Shown here: positions 8,351 through 17,226 of the stretch, piece after piece
Layout: each line of letters begins with the position of its first letter
Position numbering within the stretch: the first letter of the stretch is position 1
Assembly (NCBI GenBank): GCA_018644665.1
Contig: JABGQA010000058.1
Location: 359,893 to 423,892 of the forward strand
Origin: Candidatus Poribacteria bacterium
GTDB taxonomy: Bacteria > Poribacteria > WGA-4E > GCA-2687025
Direction: 5' to 3'
DNA: 64,000 nucleotides
Position numbers and translations under genes: made by a program
Notes under the pieces: model-generated
Databases searched by the model: none
What the model saw: the letters and a program-made list of their open reading frames with translations, nothing else
Told to the model about the DNA's origin: nothing

Positions 8351-9979
8351 TCACTCGCCTACGGATATGTACCGGCGAGTTGCGACGTCCTTGAGCACGG
8401 TCGTGACGCCGGAAGGCCACCGCACGGAGACAGCCGGTCGGGACCCCGAATTGCCCAGACCGAACAGCAGACGCCCATCACTGGCGGACGCGTATCCGAC
8501 CGCCGTGGTGACCTCGCGCGTCTGCGTGACTTCCGCCGTGACCGTCACACGCGCTCCGACGCCCGCCCGGTTGGCTCCCTGCCCCACGAGCACGACGCCC
8601 AGCCAGTCGCGCTCGGCGCCGCCGTCGTTTCGCAGCAGCGTCGGCGCCTCTCCCGTGTTGACGACGAGTATGTCGGTGTCGCCGTCGTTGTCGTAGTCTC
8701 CGAACGCGGCCCCACGGCTCGATAGGTTCGCGTCAAGCCCCGATTCGCGCCCACGTTCCGCAAACGCGCCAGTGCCATCGTTCACGTATAGCAGGTTGGG
8801 CTGAGCGTAGGCGCTTGTGCTGTCTCGGCCCGCCACGTTGAGGAGGAGGTGCCCGTTCGCGACGAACAGGTCGAGGTCGGCGTCGTTATCGACGTCCAGG
8901 AACGCAGTTCCCCATCCCACCAACGGATACGTGAGCAGCGCCGTACCCGCCGTGTGCGAAACGTCCGAGAAGAGGCCGTCACCCTCGTTCCTGTAGAGGC
9001 TGTTCACCTGGTCCTGGTAGTTCGTGACGACCAGGTCGAGACGGCCATCGTTGTCGTAGTCTCCAAAGGCCGCCCCCATGCCGCCTTCCGGCTCACCGTA
9101 TTCGCTGAATCCGACCCCTGCCCAAAACGTCGCGTCGTCGAACGTGCCGTCGCCGGTGTTCCGGTAGAGGAAGTTGCGCGTGTCGTCGTTCGCCACGTAG
9201 ATGTCCGGGTCGCCATCGTCATCGTAGTCGCCCACGGCGACGCCCAGGCCCTTGCCCTCTTCGGTGTACACGCCCGCTTCGCGCGTGACATCCGCGAACG
9301 TGCCATCGCCGTTGTTGCGGTAGAGGACGTCGGCGGCGCCGGCGTAGTCCCCGGGGCCGCAGTCGGTCCCGAGGCGGCCGCCGCAAGGCGTGTAATCCTC
9401 AATGCGGAAGGCGACGTAGTTGGCGACGTACAGGTCCAGATGGCCGTCGCCGTTGTAGTCCAGGAAGGCGCTCGACGAACTCCACGCTCTGCCGTCCACG
9501 CCCGCGGCGGCGGCGACATCCGTGAACGTGCCATCGCCGTCGTTCCGGTACAGGGCGTTCCGCTCGAAGTTCGTGACGTATAGGTCGGTGTCGCCGTCAC
9601 CATCATAGTCGGCAGTGGCGCATCCCACGCCATAGCCCGTGTCGCCGACGCCCGCGAGCGCGGTGACGTCCGTGAACGTGCCGTCGCCGTTGTTGCGATA
9701 GAGTGCGTTCGCTGATTCGTTCGGAGCGGACGGTGGTAGGGCGTGGCCGTTCACCAGGTAGATGTCGAGGAGCCCGTCGCCGTCGTAGTCCAAGAAGCCG
9801 CATCCTGACGCGACGGTTTCCAGGATGTATCCCTTGCCGCTACGCCCGATGTCGTGGATGAAGTCGATCCCGGCCTGCGCGGTGACGTCGGTGAAACGCG
9901 CCGAGGCCGCGCAGGCGCAAACGTGGAGCAGCGCGAGCATCACGGACGAGGCCCCAACAACCCAATGGCGCCGAGACAT
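8351..9979 (-). CDS. CRTAC1-like FG-GAP/ASPIC-UnbV repeat protein
   Basis: A 542-residue exported protein. After an N-terminal signal segment (GASSVMLALLHVCACAASA) it has about seven FG-GAP/VCBS-type repeats, each with a calcium-loop pattern D-x-D-x-D-G next to LYRN-NGDGTFTDV. The last 80 or so residues form an ASPIC/UnbV domain (DWLGVVLVG, RAGVGARV, FGLG, VRWPSG). This architecture makes an integrin-like beta-propeller outside the cytoplasm, but the biological role is not established. The ATG at 9979 overlaps the stop of the upstream TPR gene as TGATG. An in-frame GTG sits one codon earlier. The overlap suggests translational coupling with the TPR protein. Confidence 0.9.
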   Translation of the reverse strand: MSRRHWVVGASSVMLALLHVCACAASARFTDVTAQAGIDFIHDIGRSGKGYILETVASGCGFLDYDGDGLLDIYLVNGHALPPSAPNESANALYRNNGDGTFTDVTALAGVGDTGYGVGCATADYDGDGDTDLYVTNFERNALYRNDGDGTFTDVAAAAGVDGRAWSSSSAFLDYNGDGHLDLYVANYVAFRIEDYTPCGGRLGTDCGPGDYAGAADVLYRNNGDGTFADVTREAGVYTEEGKGLGVAVGDYDDDGDPDIYVANDDTRNFLYRNTGDGTFDDATFWAGVGFSEYGEPEGGMGAAFGDYDNDGRLDLVVTNYQDQVNSLYRNEGDGLFSDVSHTAGTALLTYPLVGWGTAFLDVDNDADLDLFVANGHLLLNVAGRDSTSAYAQPNLLYVNDGTGAFAERGRESGLDANLSSRGAAFGDYDNDGDTDILVVNTGEAPTLLRNDGGAERDWLGVVLVGQGANRAGVGARVTVTAEVTQTREVTTAVGYASASDGRLLFGLGNSGSRPAVSVRWPSGVTTVLKDVATRRYISVGE

Positions 9980-11409
9980 CACGGGCCGCCGCCTTGCGTG
10001 ATCGCCCGCAGGGCGTCTCGCCTGGCGCGGTACCCGGGGTTGTCCGGCGCGGCGTCCAGCGCGCGCGCGACGGCAGCCAGCGCCTCCGCCGGTCGTCCCT
10101 GCGCTTCATAGACGTGGGAGAGGGTGTCGAGATACACCGGCTTCGGCTCGATGCCCACCGCGCGTTCCGCCAAGTTCGCCGCCTCGTCGAGCCGCGTCTC
10201 GTTCTTGTAGAAGAGCCATGCCAGGTTGTTGTACCCGCCTGGCCGCTCGGGGTCGAGTTCGATCGCCCGTCGGTATGCCGCAACCGCCTCGTCTACGGCG
10301 CCGACCGCGCCTGCCGCCATACCGAGGTACAGGCACGCCATCACGTTGTCAGGCCGGGCTGCCGTCAGATGTCCCGCCCACACGTACGCATCGTCCCATT
10401 CCTTGAGCGACAGGTGGATGCGCACACGGGCGTCCAGCGCGGGGGCGAACGTCGGGTCGACGGCGAGCATCCTGTCGAGTTCGCGTATCGCGTCGGGCAT
10501 GCGCTCTGCGCGCAGGTACACCTTGGTCATGGCGTAGCGCGCGGGGAGGTCCGTGGGATCGGCCTCCAGCGTGCGCAGATGGGGCTTCAGCTTCTCGTCC
10601 AGTTCGTGGAGAGCCGTAAACTCCGCGGTCGCTTCTGCCGCAGGATCGCGGTCGCCGTTCGCGGCGTACGCCTTGGCCAGGCTGTGCCACGCCGATTTGT
10701 GCCCCGGGTCGAGCGCCACCGTGCGGCGTAGGGCGACGACTGCCGCGGCGTATTCGTGCTGCCGCAAGCGCGCGACGCCGACGCCGTGATGCACTGCCAC
10801 GACTGTGGGATCCAGGGAGAGAGCAGCGCCGTAGGATGTGATCGCCGCGTCCAGGTCGCCCTCCCACGCGTGGATCTCGCCGAGACTGCGATGCGCGGGC
10901 GCAGTCGACGGATCGAGAGCCAGCGCCATGCTGTAGGCGTCTCGCGCCTCGGGGAACATCCGCTGGGTGGCGAACGTCAGACCTAGTCCGAGGTACGCCT
11001 CGACGTAATCCGGCCGCAGGGCGATGGCGGTGCGGTAGTGAGACTCGGCCTCGCGGAACGCGCGGCGCCTGAGAAGGATGTCGCCGAGTTCGTCGTGCGC
11101 CTCGGGAAAGCCCGGGCGCTTCGTCAGCGCGTCCTCCAGCGCGTCCTCGGCGCGGTCGAGCCAACCAAGGGCGGCGCAGACGATGCCGACACCGAAGTCC
11201 GGCATCGGCGAATCGGCGTCAGCGTCCGCCGCGCCGTGGAACGCCATCAGCGCCTCGGCCATGCGCCCGCTTTCGTAGAGCGCGAGACCCCGCTCCATCG
11301 GCGAGGACGGGTCGCTCGCGGCGAATTGCGAGCGGGGGGGCACGCCAACGCCGACCCACATGGCCAACGCGGCCGTCAGCGCGACTACGCGTCCTCTCCT
11401 CATCCCCAT
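9979..11409 (-). CDS. Tetratricopeptide-repeat protein, membrane-anchored or exported
   Basis: A 476-residue TPR protein. A hydrophobic segment (VVALTAALAMWVGVG) near the N terminus acts as signal or anchor. The rest is a string of about ten TPR units with the W/L-G-Y-A-F-A-P pattern, for example YNNLAWLFYKNETRLDEAANLAERAVGIEP. Such proteins scaffold complexes. The tight TGATG overlap with the downstream FG-GAP/ASPIC gene suggests the two products are made together, a pairing common in Planctomycetes and related groups. The open frame extends to 11502, but the ATG at 11409 puts the hydrophobic segment at the N terminus. Another ATG at 11403 is equally possible. Confidence 0.85.
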   Translation of the reverse strand: MGMRRGRVVALTAALAMWVGVGVPPRSQFAASDPSSPMERGLALYESGRMAEALMAFHGAADADADSPMPDFGVGIVCAALGWLDRAEDALEDALTKRPGFPEAHDELGDILLRRRAFREAESHYRTAIALRPDYVEAYLGLGLTFATQRMFPEARDAYSMALALDPSTAPAHRSLGEIHAWEGDLDAAITSYGAALSLDPTVVAVHHGVGVARLRQHEYAAAVVALRRTVALDPGHKSAWHSLAKAYAANGDRDPAAEATAEFTALHELDEKLKPHLRTLEADPTDLPARYAMTKVYLRAERMPDAIRELDRMLAVDPTFAPALDARVRIHLSLKEWDDAYVWAGHLTAARPDNVMACLYLGMAAGAVGAVDEAVAAYRRAIELDPERPGGYNNLAWLFYKNETRLDEAANLAERAVGIEPKPVYLDTLSHVYEAQGRPAEALAAVARALDAAPDNPGYRARRDALRAITQGGGP

Positions 11410-11530
11410 CGTCCCGGCGCCCGATCCGCATGTCGCCGAGGGGCGCGTAGCCGGACAGCGACCGTACATAGTGGAGGCCGCGTCCGGCGAGTCCGTCTCC
11501 ACTCGCCATCACGCGGCCCCAGACGTGTCG

Positions 11531-12280
11531 TTAGCGGGCCCGTTTCATCCCCGCCCAGGTAGTGGCGACCTTGCCGCGCGCGTCCACGGCGAATGTCATG
11601 AGATCCAGCATGCTGTCTTGCACGTCGTTCTCGGACAGCGCGCGACCCCAGATCTGCACCTCGTCGATGAGGCCGTTGAACTTCTGACCCGACGTGCCCC
11701 ATGAGCCGATGATCGTATCTCCGGCATTGCCGAGGTAGGCGCTCTTGCCGGCGTCTTGCGCGACCTGCTCGCCATTGATGTAGATGCGTCGGTCCTGGCT
11801 GTCGGCATCGAGCCAGAAGACGATGTGCGACCACTCATCCGCCAGCACCGCGGCCGGGGCGTCTAGGTCGTTGCTGTAGAAGCCCATGCGAACTGTCCCG
11901 GCGTTATAGACGCGGTAGTGCAGGCTCGTGTTCGTGGCGTTCGTCTGCATCTGGGACATGACGCACTGCTGGTCTTCGCCCTCGAGCCGTGGATTCACCC
12001 ACATGCACATGGTGAAACTACGCTCGTTCAGTTCGATGTACGGGGCCGCGACCTCGCCGTCTGCGGAGAAGTCCATGCCCAGCCCGTACTGGCCTTCGAC
12101 GATGTCGACCGTGCCGGCGACGATGCCGTGGTTGCCCGCCGGCCCCTCGTCGAGTACTTCGCCACCGTCGTCCCCGACAGGCATGTAGAGCAGGAGTTCG
12201 TCGTCCGTGATGTCGAGCGCCGCTGCCATGAGCGGCAGTAGTCCGAGTAGAAGCGCAAGAATCGTTAGCCTTCGTAGCAT
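11531..12280 (-). CDS. Exported LamG/concanavalin-like lectin domain protein with C-terminal tag
   Basis: A 249-residue exported protein. A signal peptide (LRRLTILALLLGLLPLMAAA) is followed by one LamG/concanavalin A-like domain: LLLYMPVGDDGGEVLDEGPAG, GMDFSADGE, FTMCMWVNP, WSHIVFWLDADSQDRRIYING and IDEVQIWGRALSENDV. These match the carbohydrate- or ligand-binding jelly-roll fold. The C terminus AVDARGKVATTWAGMKRAR is a strong example of the shared tail. The ATG at 12280 has AGGG six to seven bases upstream. It is a single gene in an operon of its own, with a possible promoter at 12361-12389. Ligand unknown. Confidence 0.85.
   Translation of the reverse strand: MLRRLTILALLLGLLPLMAAALDITDDELLLYMPVGDDGGEVLDEGPAGNHGIVAGTVDIVEGQYGLGMDFSADGEVAAPYIELNERSFTMCMWVNPRLEGEDQQCVMSQMQTNATNTSLHYRVYNAGTVRMGFYSNDLDAPAAVLADEWSHIVFWLDADSQDRRIYINGEQVAQDAGKSAYLGNAGDTIIGSWGTSGQKFNGLIDEVQIWGRALSENDVQDSMLDLMTFAVDARGKVATTWAGMKRAR
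11534..11590 (-). other. C-terminal tag motif, copy 3 (LamG protein)
   Basis: The last 19 codons encode AVDARGKVATTWAGMKRAR, with core G-K-V-A-T-T-W-A-x-M-K. This and the copy at 8226-8282 share the VDA-x-GK lead-in. Confidence 0.65.
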
Positions 12281-12605
12281 GGTCGTCCCTTCCGAGCGCG
12301 TGACGTTGAGAGCCTGGGCACCGGCCAACGGGGAGCCCCACTGACCTACAGCTTACCTATAGTATCGACCCGGTTCCCGCGGTCCGCAAGCTGTTTTGCG
12401 GAGGGCATCGCACGACGGTGGCGACCCAGGGAGGGCGTCCCGGCCGAGGCCTGTCGCGGTGCGCAGCGGTCGTGTCCCCGTCTTGCGCCGCATCTTCCGT
12501 GGGCTGGCGCGATTCAGCGGTTGCCGGCCGCCGATCGCTCGCCTACTACTTGTGCGGCGCGCCGTGTGGCCTCCGGCCGCCCACCCGTCAGGAGGATTAT
12601 CGACG
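12281..12605. other. Divergent intergenic region
   Basis: This 325-base region separates the LamG gene (-) from the UroD-like gene (+). It holds a weak promoter-like pair for the - strand at 12361-12389, a small CCGCAA/TTGCGG hairpin at 12384-12401, and the AGGAGG ribosome-binding site for the + gene at about 12590. The + strand is open from 12396 to 12605, but that stretch has no convincing start or homology. Confidence 0.5.
12361..12389 (-). promoter_or_regulatory. Weak sigma-70-like promoter for the LamG gene
   Basis: On the - strand TTGCGG (12389-12384) and GATACT (12366-12361) are separated by 17 bases, giving a leader of about 75 bases before the ATG at 12280. Only seven of twelve consensus bases match. 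Confidence 0.3.
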
Positions 12606-13550
12606 ATGGATTCCCGCGAACTCGTGTACGCCGCCATCGAGCATCGAGACACCCCGCGCGTTCCGTACAGCTTCCTAACGACGGGCGAGACCAACGACCA
12701 GATACGCGACGAACTAGGCGTCCAGGACGTCGAGGCGTGGCTCGACAACGACCTCCAGTCCATCGGAGTGCCGTGGTGGGGATGGGACGGTCTGGGACCC
12801 GACTGGCGAGGGGAGGCGACTCCCATATCTCCGGCCACGGTGGCCGGGTCGGGATCCTACGCGAATCTTCGCGACAGCATCCGCGAGATGCGCGACCGTA
12901 GCGACAAGTACTTCCTGGTCATGATATGGGGCAGCCACTTCGAGAAGGCGAATTCCGCGCGCGGCATCGAGAACTTCCTGTGTGACATCGCCGCCGACTA
13001 CGCGTTCGCGAAGCGTCTCTGCACGTCCATCGTCGACAAGAACATGGTGATGCTGGAGAACTTCCTCAATATCGACGAGATCGACGGCGTGCTACTCGGC
13101 AGCGACTGGGGCTCCCAACGCGGATCGCTCATGGCGCCAGAGGTGTGGGACGACCTGATCCGACCCGGCGAGCAGCGCGAATACGACCTGGTCCATGCCT
13201 ACGGCAAACACGTGTGGGTGCACTCGTGCGGCCGCGTCGACGCGCTCATACCGCGCCTCGTGGAGATGGGCCTCGACGTGCTGAACCCCGTGCAGCCCGA
13301 ATGCATGGATCTGGCGACTCTCAAGGCGGATTTCGGCGACGACCTGGCCTTCTGGGGCGGCATCGGCACGCAGAACATCCTCCCCTATGGCACGCCCGAT
13401 GAAGTGCGCGCCGAGGCCCGTGCCACCCGCGACCTGATGAGCGACGACGGCGGCTACATCCTGTCGCCGTCACAGGCGCTACAGGGAGACGTGCCGGTCG
13501 AGAACATCCAGGCGCTCCTGGAGATCGCCCGCGAGCCCATGTCCGCATAG
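12606..13550 (+). CDS. UroD-like (uroporphyrinogen decarboxylase family) methyltransferase
   Basis: A 314-residue protein of the uroporphyrinogen decarboxylase superfamily. The HSCG in VWVHSCGRV and the later Cys in VQPECMD fit the zinc-binding His-x-Cys ... Cys pattern of MtaA/MtbA/CmuA-type corrinoid methyltransferases rather than the decarboxylase of haem synthesis. The N terminus (RELVYAAIEHRDTPRVPY) also matches that branch. The likely role is methyl transfer between a corrinoid protein and a cofactor, or in demethylation of a methylated substrate, but no corrinoid protein gene is adjacent. The ATG at 12606 has AGGAGG ten bases upstream; the frame open from 12396 is non-homologous. Cytoplasmic. 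Confidence 0.85.
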   Translation: MDSRELVYAAIEHRDTPRVPYSFLTTGETNDQIRDELGVQDVEAWLDNDLQSIGVPWWGWDGLGPDWRGEATPISPATVAGSGSYANLRDSIREMRDRSDKYFLVMIWGSHFEKANSARGIENFLCDIAADYAFAKRLCTSIVDKNMVMLENFLNIDEIDGVLLGSDWGSQRGSLMAPEVWDDLIRPGEQREYDLVHAYGKHVWVHSCGRVDALIPRLVEMGLDVLNPVQPECMDLATLKADFGDDLAFWGGIGTQNILPYGTPDEVRAEARATRDLMSDDGGYILSPSQALQGDVPVENIQALLEIAREPMSA

Positions 13551-13565
13551 GTGGGCGACACGGAC

Positions 13566-14660
13566 TCAGTCGCGGAACAGAAGCGGCAGAAACTCCTCGA
13601 GGTAGTCCCGCCACACGCTCCACGTGTGGCCGCCGTCGGTGATGTGCGCCGTGTGCGGAACGTCGTTCTCGCTCAGCCACGCGAGGAACGCGGTGTTCCG
13701 CTCGTAGAGGAAGTCGTCCGTGCCGCAGCCGACCCAGAGCAGTCGCGGCTTGCCAGGGCGGGAGAGCACGTCGGCGAACGTCTCCTCGAGGTCTTCGTCG
13801 GGAACCGCGGAGCTGTACCCACCGATCCAGCCGAACGTGTCGAGGCGCGTCAGGCCGACGCCCAGCGACTGCCCGCCTCCCATCGAAAGCCCGACGATGG
13901 CGGTGTTGTCGACGTCCGTCGCGACGGAGTAGTTCGCGGAAACGAACGGCAGTATGTCCGCCATTAGGTCGGTCTCGAACCCACCGCGGACGCCACGCCA
14001 GTTCTCGACGGTCAGGTCCGCCGGAGCCGCGTGACCATGTGGCATGACGATCACCATCGGGTCGATCTTGCCTGCGGCGATCAGGTTGTCGGCGATGATG
14101 TGGGCGCGGCCCAGAGTGGTCCAGCCCGAGTCGGTGTCGCCGTAGCCGTGGAGCAGGTAAACCACGGGATACGTCGTGTCTGGGGTGTAGCCGGGCGGCG
14201 TGTACACGTGCATGCGGCGGACCACGCCCAACGACTCGGACGCGTAGCGGCGCAGGTGCACGGCGCCCTGCGGAGCGTCGGCTTGCTCGTACGCCCGTGG
14301 TGGATCGGCCCGGACGAGGAACTGGCTCTCCGGCCACCGGCCGAGCCGCCCATCGTGGTTCGCCAGGTCCAGCACGGACAGGCCGTCGACATCCAACGTG
14401 TAGCCGTAGATGTCCGGCTCCAACGGACCGACGGTGAGGGCCCAGACACCGTCCTCATCACGCTCCATGGGCGCCTTACCGTCCTCGACGAAGGACGCGG
14501 ACAGCGTGACCTTGGTGGCGTTGGGAGCGTTGAGCCTGAACGTCGCCGTACCGTCCGCGTGGATTTCGGGCGACTTGGGCGGCTCTTCCCACTGCGCGGA
14601 GCCGCCGTGCGCCACCATGCCGAAGAGACAGGATGCGAAGATGAGCGGTCGTGCGTGCAT
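13566..14660 (-). CDS. Exported esterase with N-terminal CBM48-like domain
   Basis: A 364-residue protein with a signal peptide (PLIFASCLFGMVAHGGSA). Residues 30-115 resemble the isoamylase/CBM48 beta-sandwich (FRLNAPNATKVTLSASF ... PDIYGYTLDVDG). Residues 130-364 form a Fes/esterase-D-like alpha/beta hydrolase. The nucleophile elbow is GLSMGGGQS, the acid is probably in GCGTDDF and the histidine in GGHTWSVWRDYL. Related proteins are often called enterochelin esterase-like or feruloyl esterase and act on polysaccharide-linked esters. The ATG at 14660 has CGGAG upstream and defines the signal peptide; the frame is open to 14837 but would cross the start of the divergent selenoprotein gene. Confidence 0.88.
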   Translation of the reverse strand: MHARPLIFASCLFGMVAHGGSAQWEEPPKSPEIHADGTATFRLNAPNATKVTLSASFVEDGKAPMERDEDGVWALTVGPLEPDIYGYTLDVDGLSVLDLANHDGRLGRWPESQFLVRADPPRAYEQADAPQGAVHLRRYASESLGVVRRMHVYTPPGYTPDTTYPVVYLLHGYGDTDSGWTTLGRAHIIADNLIAAGKIDPMVIVMPHGHAAPADLTVENWRGVRGGFETDLMADILPFVSANYSVATDVDNTAIVGLSMGGGQSLGVGLTRLDTFGWIGGYSSAVPDEDLEETFADVLSRPGKPRLLWVGCGTDDFLYERNTAFLAWLSENDVPHTAHITDGGHTWSVWRDYLEEFLPLLFRD

Positions 14661-14818
14661 CGTCCGATTCTCCGAGTGTGCCGCTTGAGGAGCGGACCGG
14701 CGTCCGCGTGTACTATGCCTACGCGTCGGTATTGGCGCAATGCCTCTCGGAGTTGCGCTTCCTACGCCGATATGCCCTAATCGCGCCGGGCGAATAGAGA
14801 CAGGAGCGCACACGGGAG

Positions 14819-16123
14819 ATGGGCATGGCTCGACCAAGACGGAAAGCTCTTGCGATCGCGTGCGGGATACTGACGACCGTGAGCGTGCTCGGCGGGGCTC
14901 AGTTCTCGGCGTTGCAGACGGACTTGGAGGATCTCGAAGTCGGCGGCGGATGGCTGTACGGCGATCTCGACGCGGGCGTCGCGCAGGCCAAGGAAAGCGG
15001 GCAGCCGCTGTTCGTGCTTTTTCGGTGAGTGCCGTGACAGGCCTGCAAAGGCTTTGACGGGCAGGTTGTCCGTCAGGATTCCGAGATGCAAGAGCTGCTG
15101 GATCGGTTCGTCAAGGTGCGGATCGTGCACATGGCCGATGTCGATCTCGCACAGTTCCAGTTCGACTACGATCTCACGTGGTCGGCCTTCCTCATGAACG
15201 CGGACGGCACGATCTACGGCCGGTTCGGCACACGTTCCATCGCCGGGCCGATGGCGCACATCTCCGTGCAAGCGCTCAAGAACGCCATGACCCGCGCGTT
15301 GGACCTGCACGCGGACTATCCCGGCAATCGCGCGCAGTTCGTGGACAAGCGAGGAGCCGAGCCCAGGTGGAAACGGGCGTTGGACATACCCGCGCTCAGC
15401 AGGCGGATGGGCGACAGACCTGCGGAACAGAACCAGCGCAAGGGCTGCATCCACTGCCACCACATCTACGACGGGTGGAACGACACGGCCTACGACGAGG
15501 ACGCATTCTACCAAGACACCATGTGGAAGTACCCGCTGCCTGAGAGCGTAGGCATGACGATAGATGTCGACTCGGGCAACGTCGTCGAGAGTGTGGCGGA
15601 GGGGTCGTTCGCGGAGCGTGCGGACATCCATGCTGGTGATGTCGTGCGGTCGATGAACGGTCAGCCAATCATCTCGCAGGCGGACATGCAGTGGGTGCTA
15701 CATCACACGGCGCCGGAGTCGGAAGTCGAGGTCGTCGTTGGGCGCGACGGGGCGCCGGTGACTAGCACGCTCGCCGTAAGCGGGGAGTGGAAGCGGTCCA
15801 ACATCATCTGGCGCGCCTCGTTCCCCAGCATACGTCCACACTTGTGGGTGCGCGCGCCTGAGCTGTCCGTCGAGGAGAAGTCGGAACTCGGGCTGGGGGT
15901 CGACGACCTCGCGCTCAAGGTCACCACGATCTGGGCAGGCGCCGCCCGCCGGGCAGGCCTCATGATCGACGACATCATCGTCGACGCCGGCGGTCGTACC
16001 ACGCGGATGGACAACGGCGAGTTCCACATCTGGCTGAAGCTGGTCTACAAGGACGGCGACAGTCTGCCTACGATAGTGCTGCGGGATGGTGAGAGGATCC
16101 CGCTGCTGATACCGATCATGTAG
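14819..16123 (+). CDS. Trx7/PDZ-type selenoprotein with two in-frame UGA codons and a haem c motif
   Basis: A single 434-residue gene read through two TGA codons. Codons 1-69 and 74-434 share one frame, broken only by TGA at 15026-15028 (residue 70) and TGA at 15035-15037 (residue 73). The product reads U-V-P-U-Q-A-C-K-G-F, a U-x-x-U-x-x-C redox motif after a signal segment and PLFVLFR. The family name Trx7/PDZ domain-containing (seleno)protein is recalled from memory. Further along are C-I-H-C-H at 210-214, a c-type haem or metal motif, and two PDZ domains (about 250-330 and 350-430). The protein is probably periplasmic. An ATG at 14825 with GGGAG seven bases upstream is an alternative start. 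Frameshift and pseudogene readings are disfavoured because both sides are well conserved and only TGA interrupts them. Confidence 0.85.
15036..15070 (+). promoter_or_regulatory. Putative bacterial SECIS hairpin
   Basis: A 10-base-pair stem (with two G-U pairs and bulged A39) begins inside the second UGA: bases 15036-15046 pair with 15061-15070. The 14-base apical region can form a small AAA/UUU mini-stem with a GGC loop. The position just 3' of the UGAs and a G in the loop fit the general bacterial SECIS rule. Pairing by eye only. Confidence 0.5.
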
Positions 16124-16152
16124 CGGCCTCAGCCGCGATCAGGGGCGCCCGG

Positions 16153-16425
16153 ATGACGTGGATGATAGTCGTGCTGCTCGCCGTGGCGGCGTTCGTGTCT
16201 TTAGGGGGCTTTGCCATCTACGCGGCCGTCTATCTGCCTATCTCCAGGTCGATGGCGAAGCCTGGCCGCGGCGCCTCCGTAGCGGGGGATGTGGCCGATC
16301 TGCGGGATCGCCTCGCTCGGGTTGAGGAGGCCGTCGAGGAGATGCGCGAGGCGGTCGCAGAAGCGGTCCTTCAGACGCATGAGCGTGACGCGTTGGGCTC
16401 GGGGCGACGTGACCCCGATGCTTGA
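16153..16425 (+). CDS. Small membrane protein with coiled coil
   Basis: A 90-residue protein. Residues 3-32 form one transmembrane helix (MIVVLLAVAAFVSLGGFAIYAAVYLP). Residues 46-72 form a coiled coil (DVADLRDRLARVEEAVEEMREAVAEAV). The C terminus is charged. The family is not recognised, but small proteins with this plan often act as partners or regulators of membrane complexes. It begins 29 bases after the selenoprotein gene on the same strand and could be co-transcribed with it. It ends 2 bases before the convergent HNH-like gene. Confidence 0.6.
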   Translation: MTWMIVVLLAVAAFVSLGGFAIYAAVYLPISRSMAKPGRGASVAGDVADLRDRLARVEEAVEEMREAVAEAVLQTHERDALGSGRRDPDA

Positions 16426-16427
16426 GG

Positions 16428-16985
16428 CTACGTCGCCGTCTTCAGCGCGGCCGTGGCGGCACGGTGCCACCGGCTAAGGTAGTCGTCGCCCAGTAACGCG
16501 GCGTTGCTGTCGGCGTATTCGACGAACCACCCAAGCAGCCCGTCCCACTGACCGATGTCGCCGGGAGGGTGCAGGGCCCAGCTCATCTCGTCCAGCGTCC
16601 ACTGCGACTTCGCCGTGTGCTTAAGCATGCACGTCGTGACCCGATTGTCGTCGTCGTCGGGCCCGCCACGCGCCAGAGGGACGACGTAATCGACAGTCGG
16701 GTACAGCTCCCAGCACGCGATGTGCGGGCCGCCGGTCTCGCGGTTCGGATGAGATGGGAATTCGTCGGGCAGAAGTTGCGACACGACCCGCAGCGCGCCG
16801 GGAAACACCAGCCGGCGGCCGGAGTACCGGTCGAGGAACCCGTCCCGGATGAACATCCGCAGCGATTCGGCCGGCGTGAACGTCGCTCGGGCACAGGCCA
16901 GGGGCTCGTACGCGTACTCGGCCCTGGCGATGCGGCCCGCCCGCTCTTTGTCGCGCTCGGAGAGCGCGAAGCATATGCGCGCCAT
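16428..16985 (-). CDS. HNH-nuclease-like protein with His to Tyr change in the core
   Basis: A 185-residue protein. The block TVDYVVPLARGG, an acidic run, N-R-V-T-T-C and HTAKSQWTLDEMSW follows the pattern of a family of HNH endonuclease-like proteins whose usual core is DHxxPxxxGG ... N. Here the general-base histidine position is a tyrosine (codon TAC where CAC would give His), so the classical metal-dependent mechanism may be lost. The start is uncertain: ATG at 16985 matches the expected N terminus, while ATG at 17042 would add 19 residues. It is convergent with the small membrane protein gene and has no obvious partner. Nuclease function is unproven. Confidence 0.6.
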   Translation of the reverse strand: MARICFALSERDKERAGRIARAEYAYEPLACARATFTPAESLRMFIRDGFLDRYSGRRLVFPGALRVVSQLLPDEFPSHPNRETGGPHIACWELYPTVDYVVPLARGGPDDDDNRVTTCMLKHTAKSQWTLDEMSWALHPPGDIGQWDGLLGWFVEYADSNAALLGDDYLSRWHRAATAALKTAT

Positions 16986-17226
16986 GACCTCGCCCGGCTG
17001 CGAGCCGCGTTGACCTACGTGGTCCGCATCCTGTTCTGGCATGTCGCCTATCGCCCCACGCTTCGAAGCCTCTGCGATGGTCGTCCCGCGGCAAGTATAG
17101 CCGCGCGTTGGAGGTCGCGCACAGTTACCTGTCGGGTCGCGTGTCACCTTGACCGCCCCGCGACCGGGCGCCTAAGATACCGCCGCCCACACGACGACAT
17201 CCGCGCACATCACGGAGGCACGCCCC

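Noticed and set aside
8849..9583. A + strand open frame opposite the FG-GAP/ASPIC gene
   Set aside because: It arises from the repeated calcium-loop codons of the real - strand gene and shows no independent start or homology.
15026..15085. Frameshift or pseudogene reading of the thioredoxin/PDZ gene
   Set aside because: Both halves are in the same frame, the only stops are two TGA codons three codons apart, and the substituted positions form a redox motif. Selenocysteine fits better than decay.
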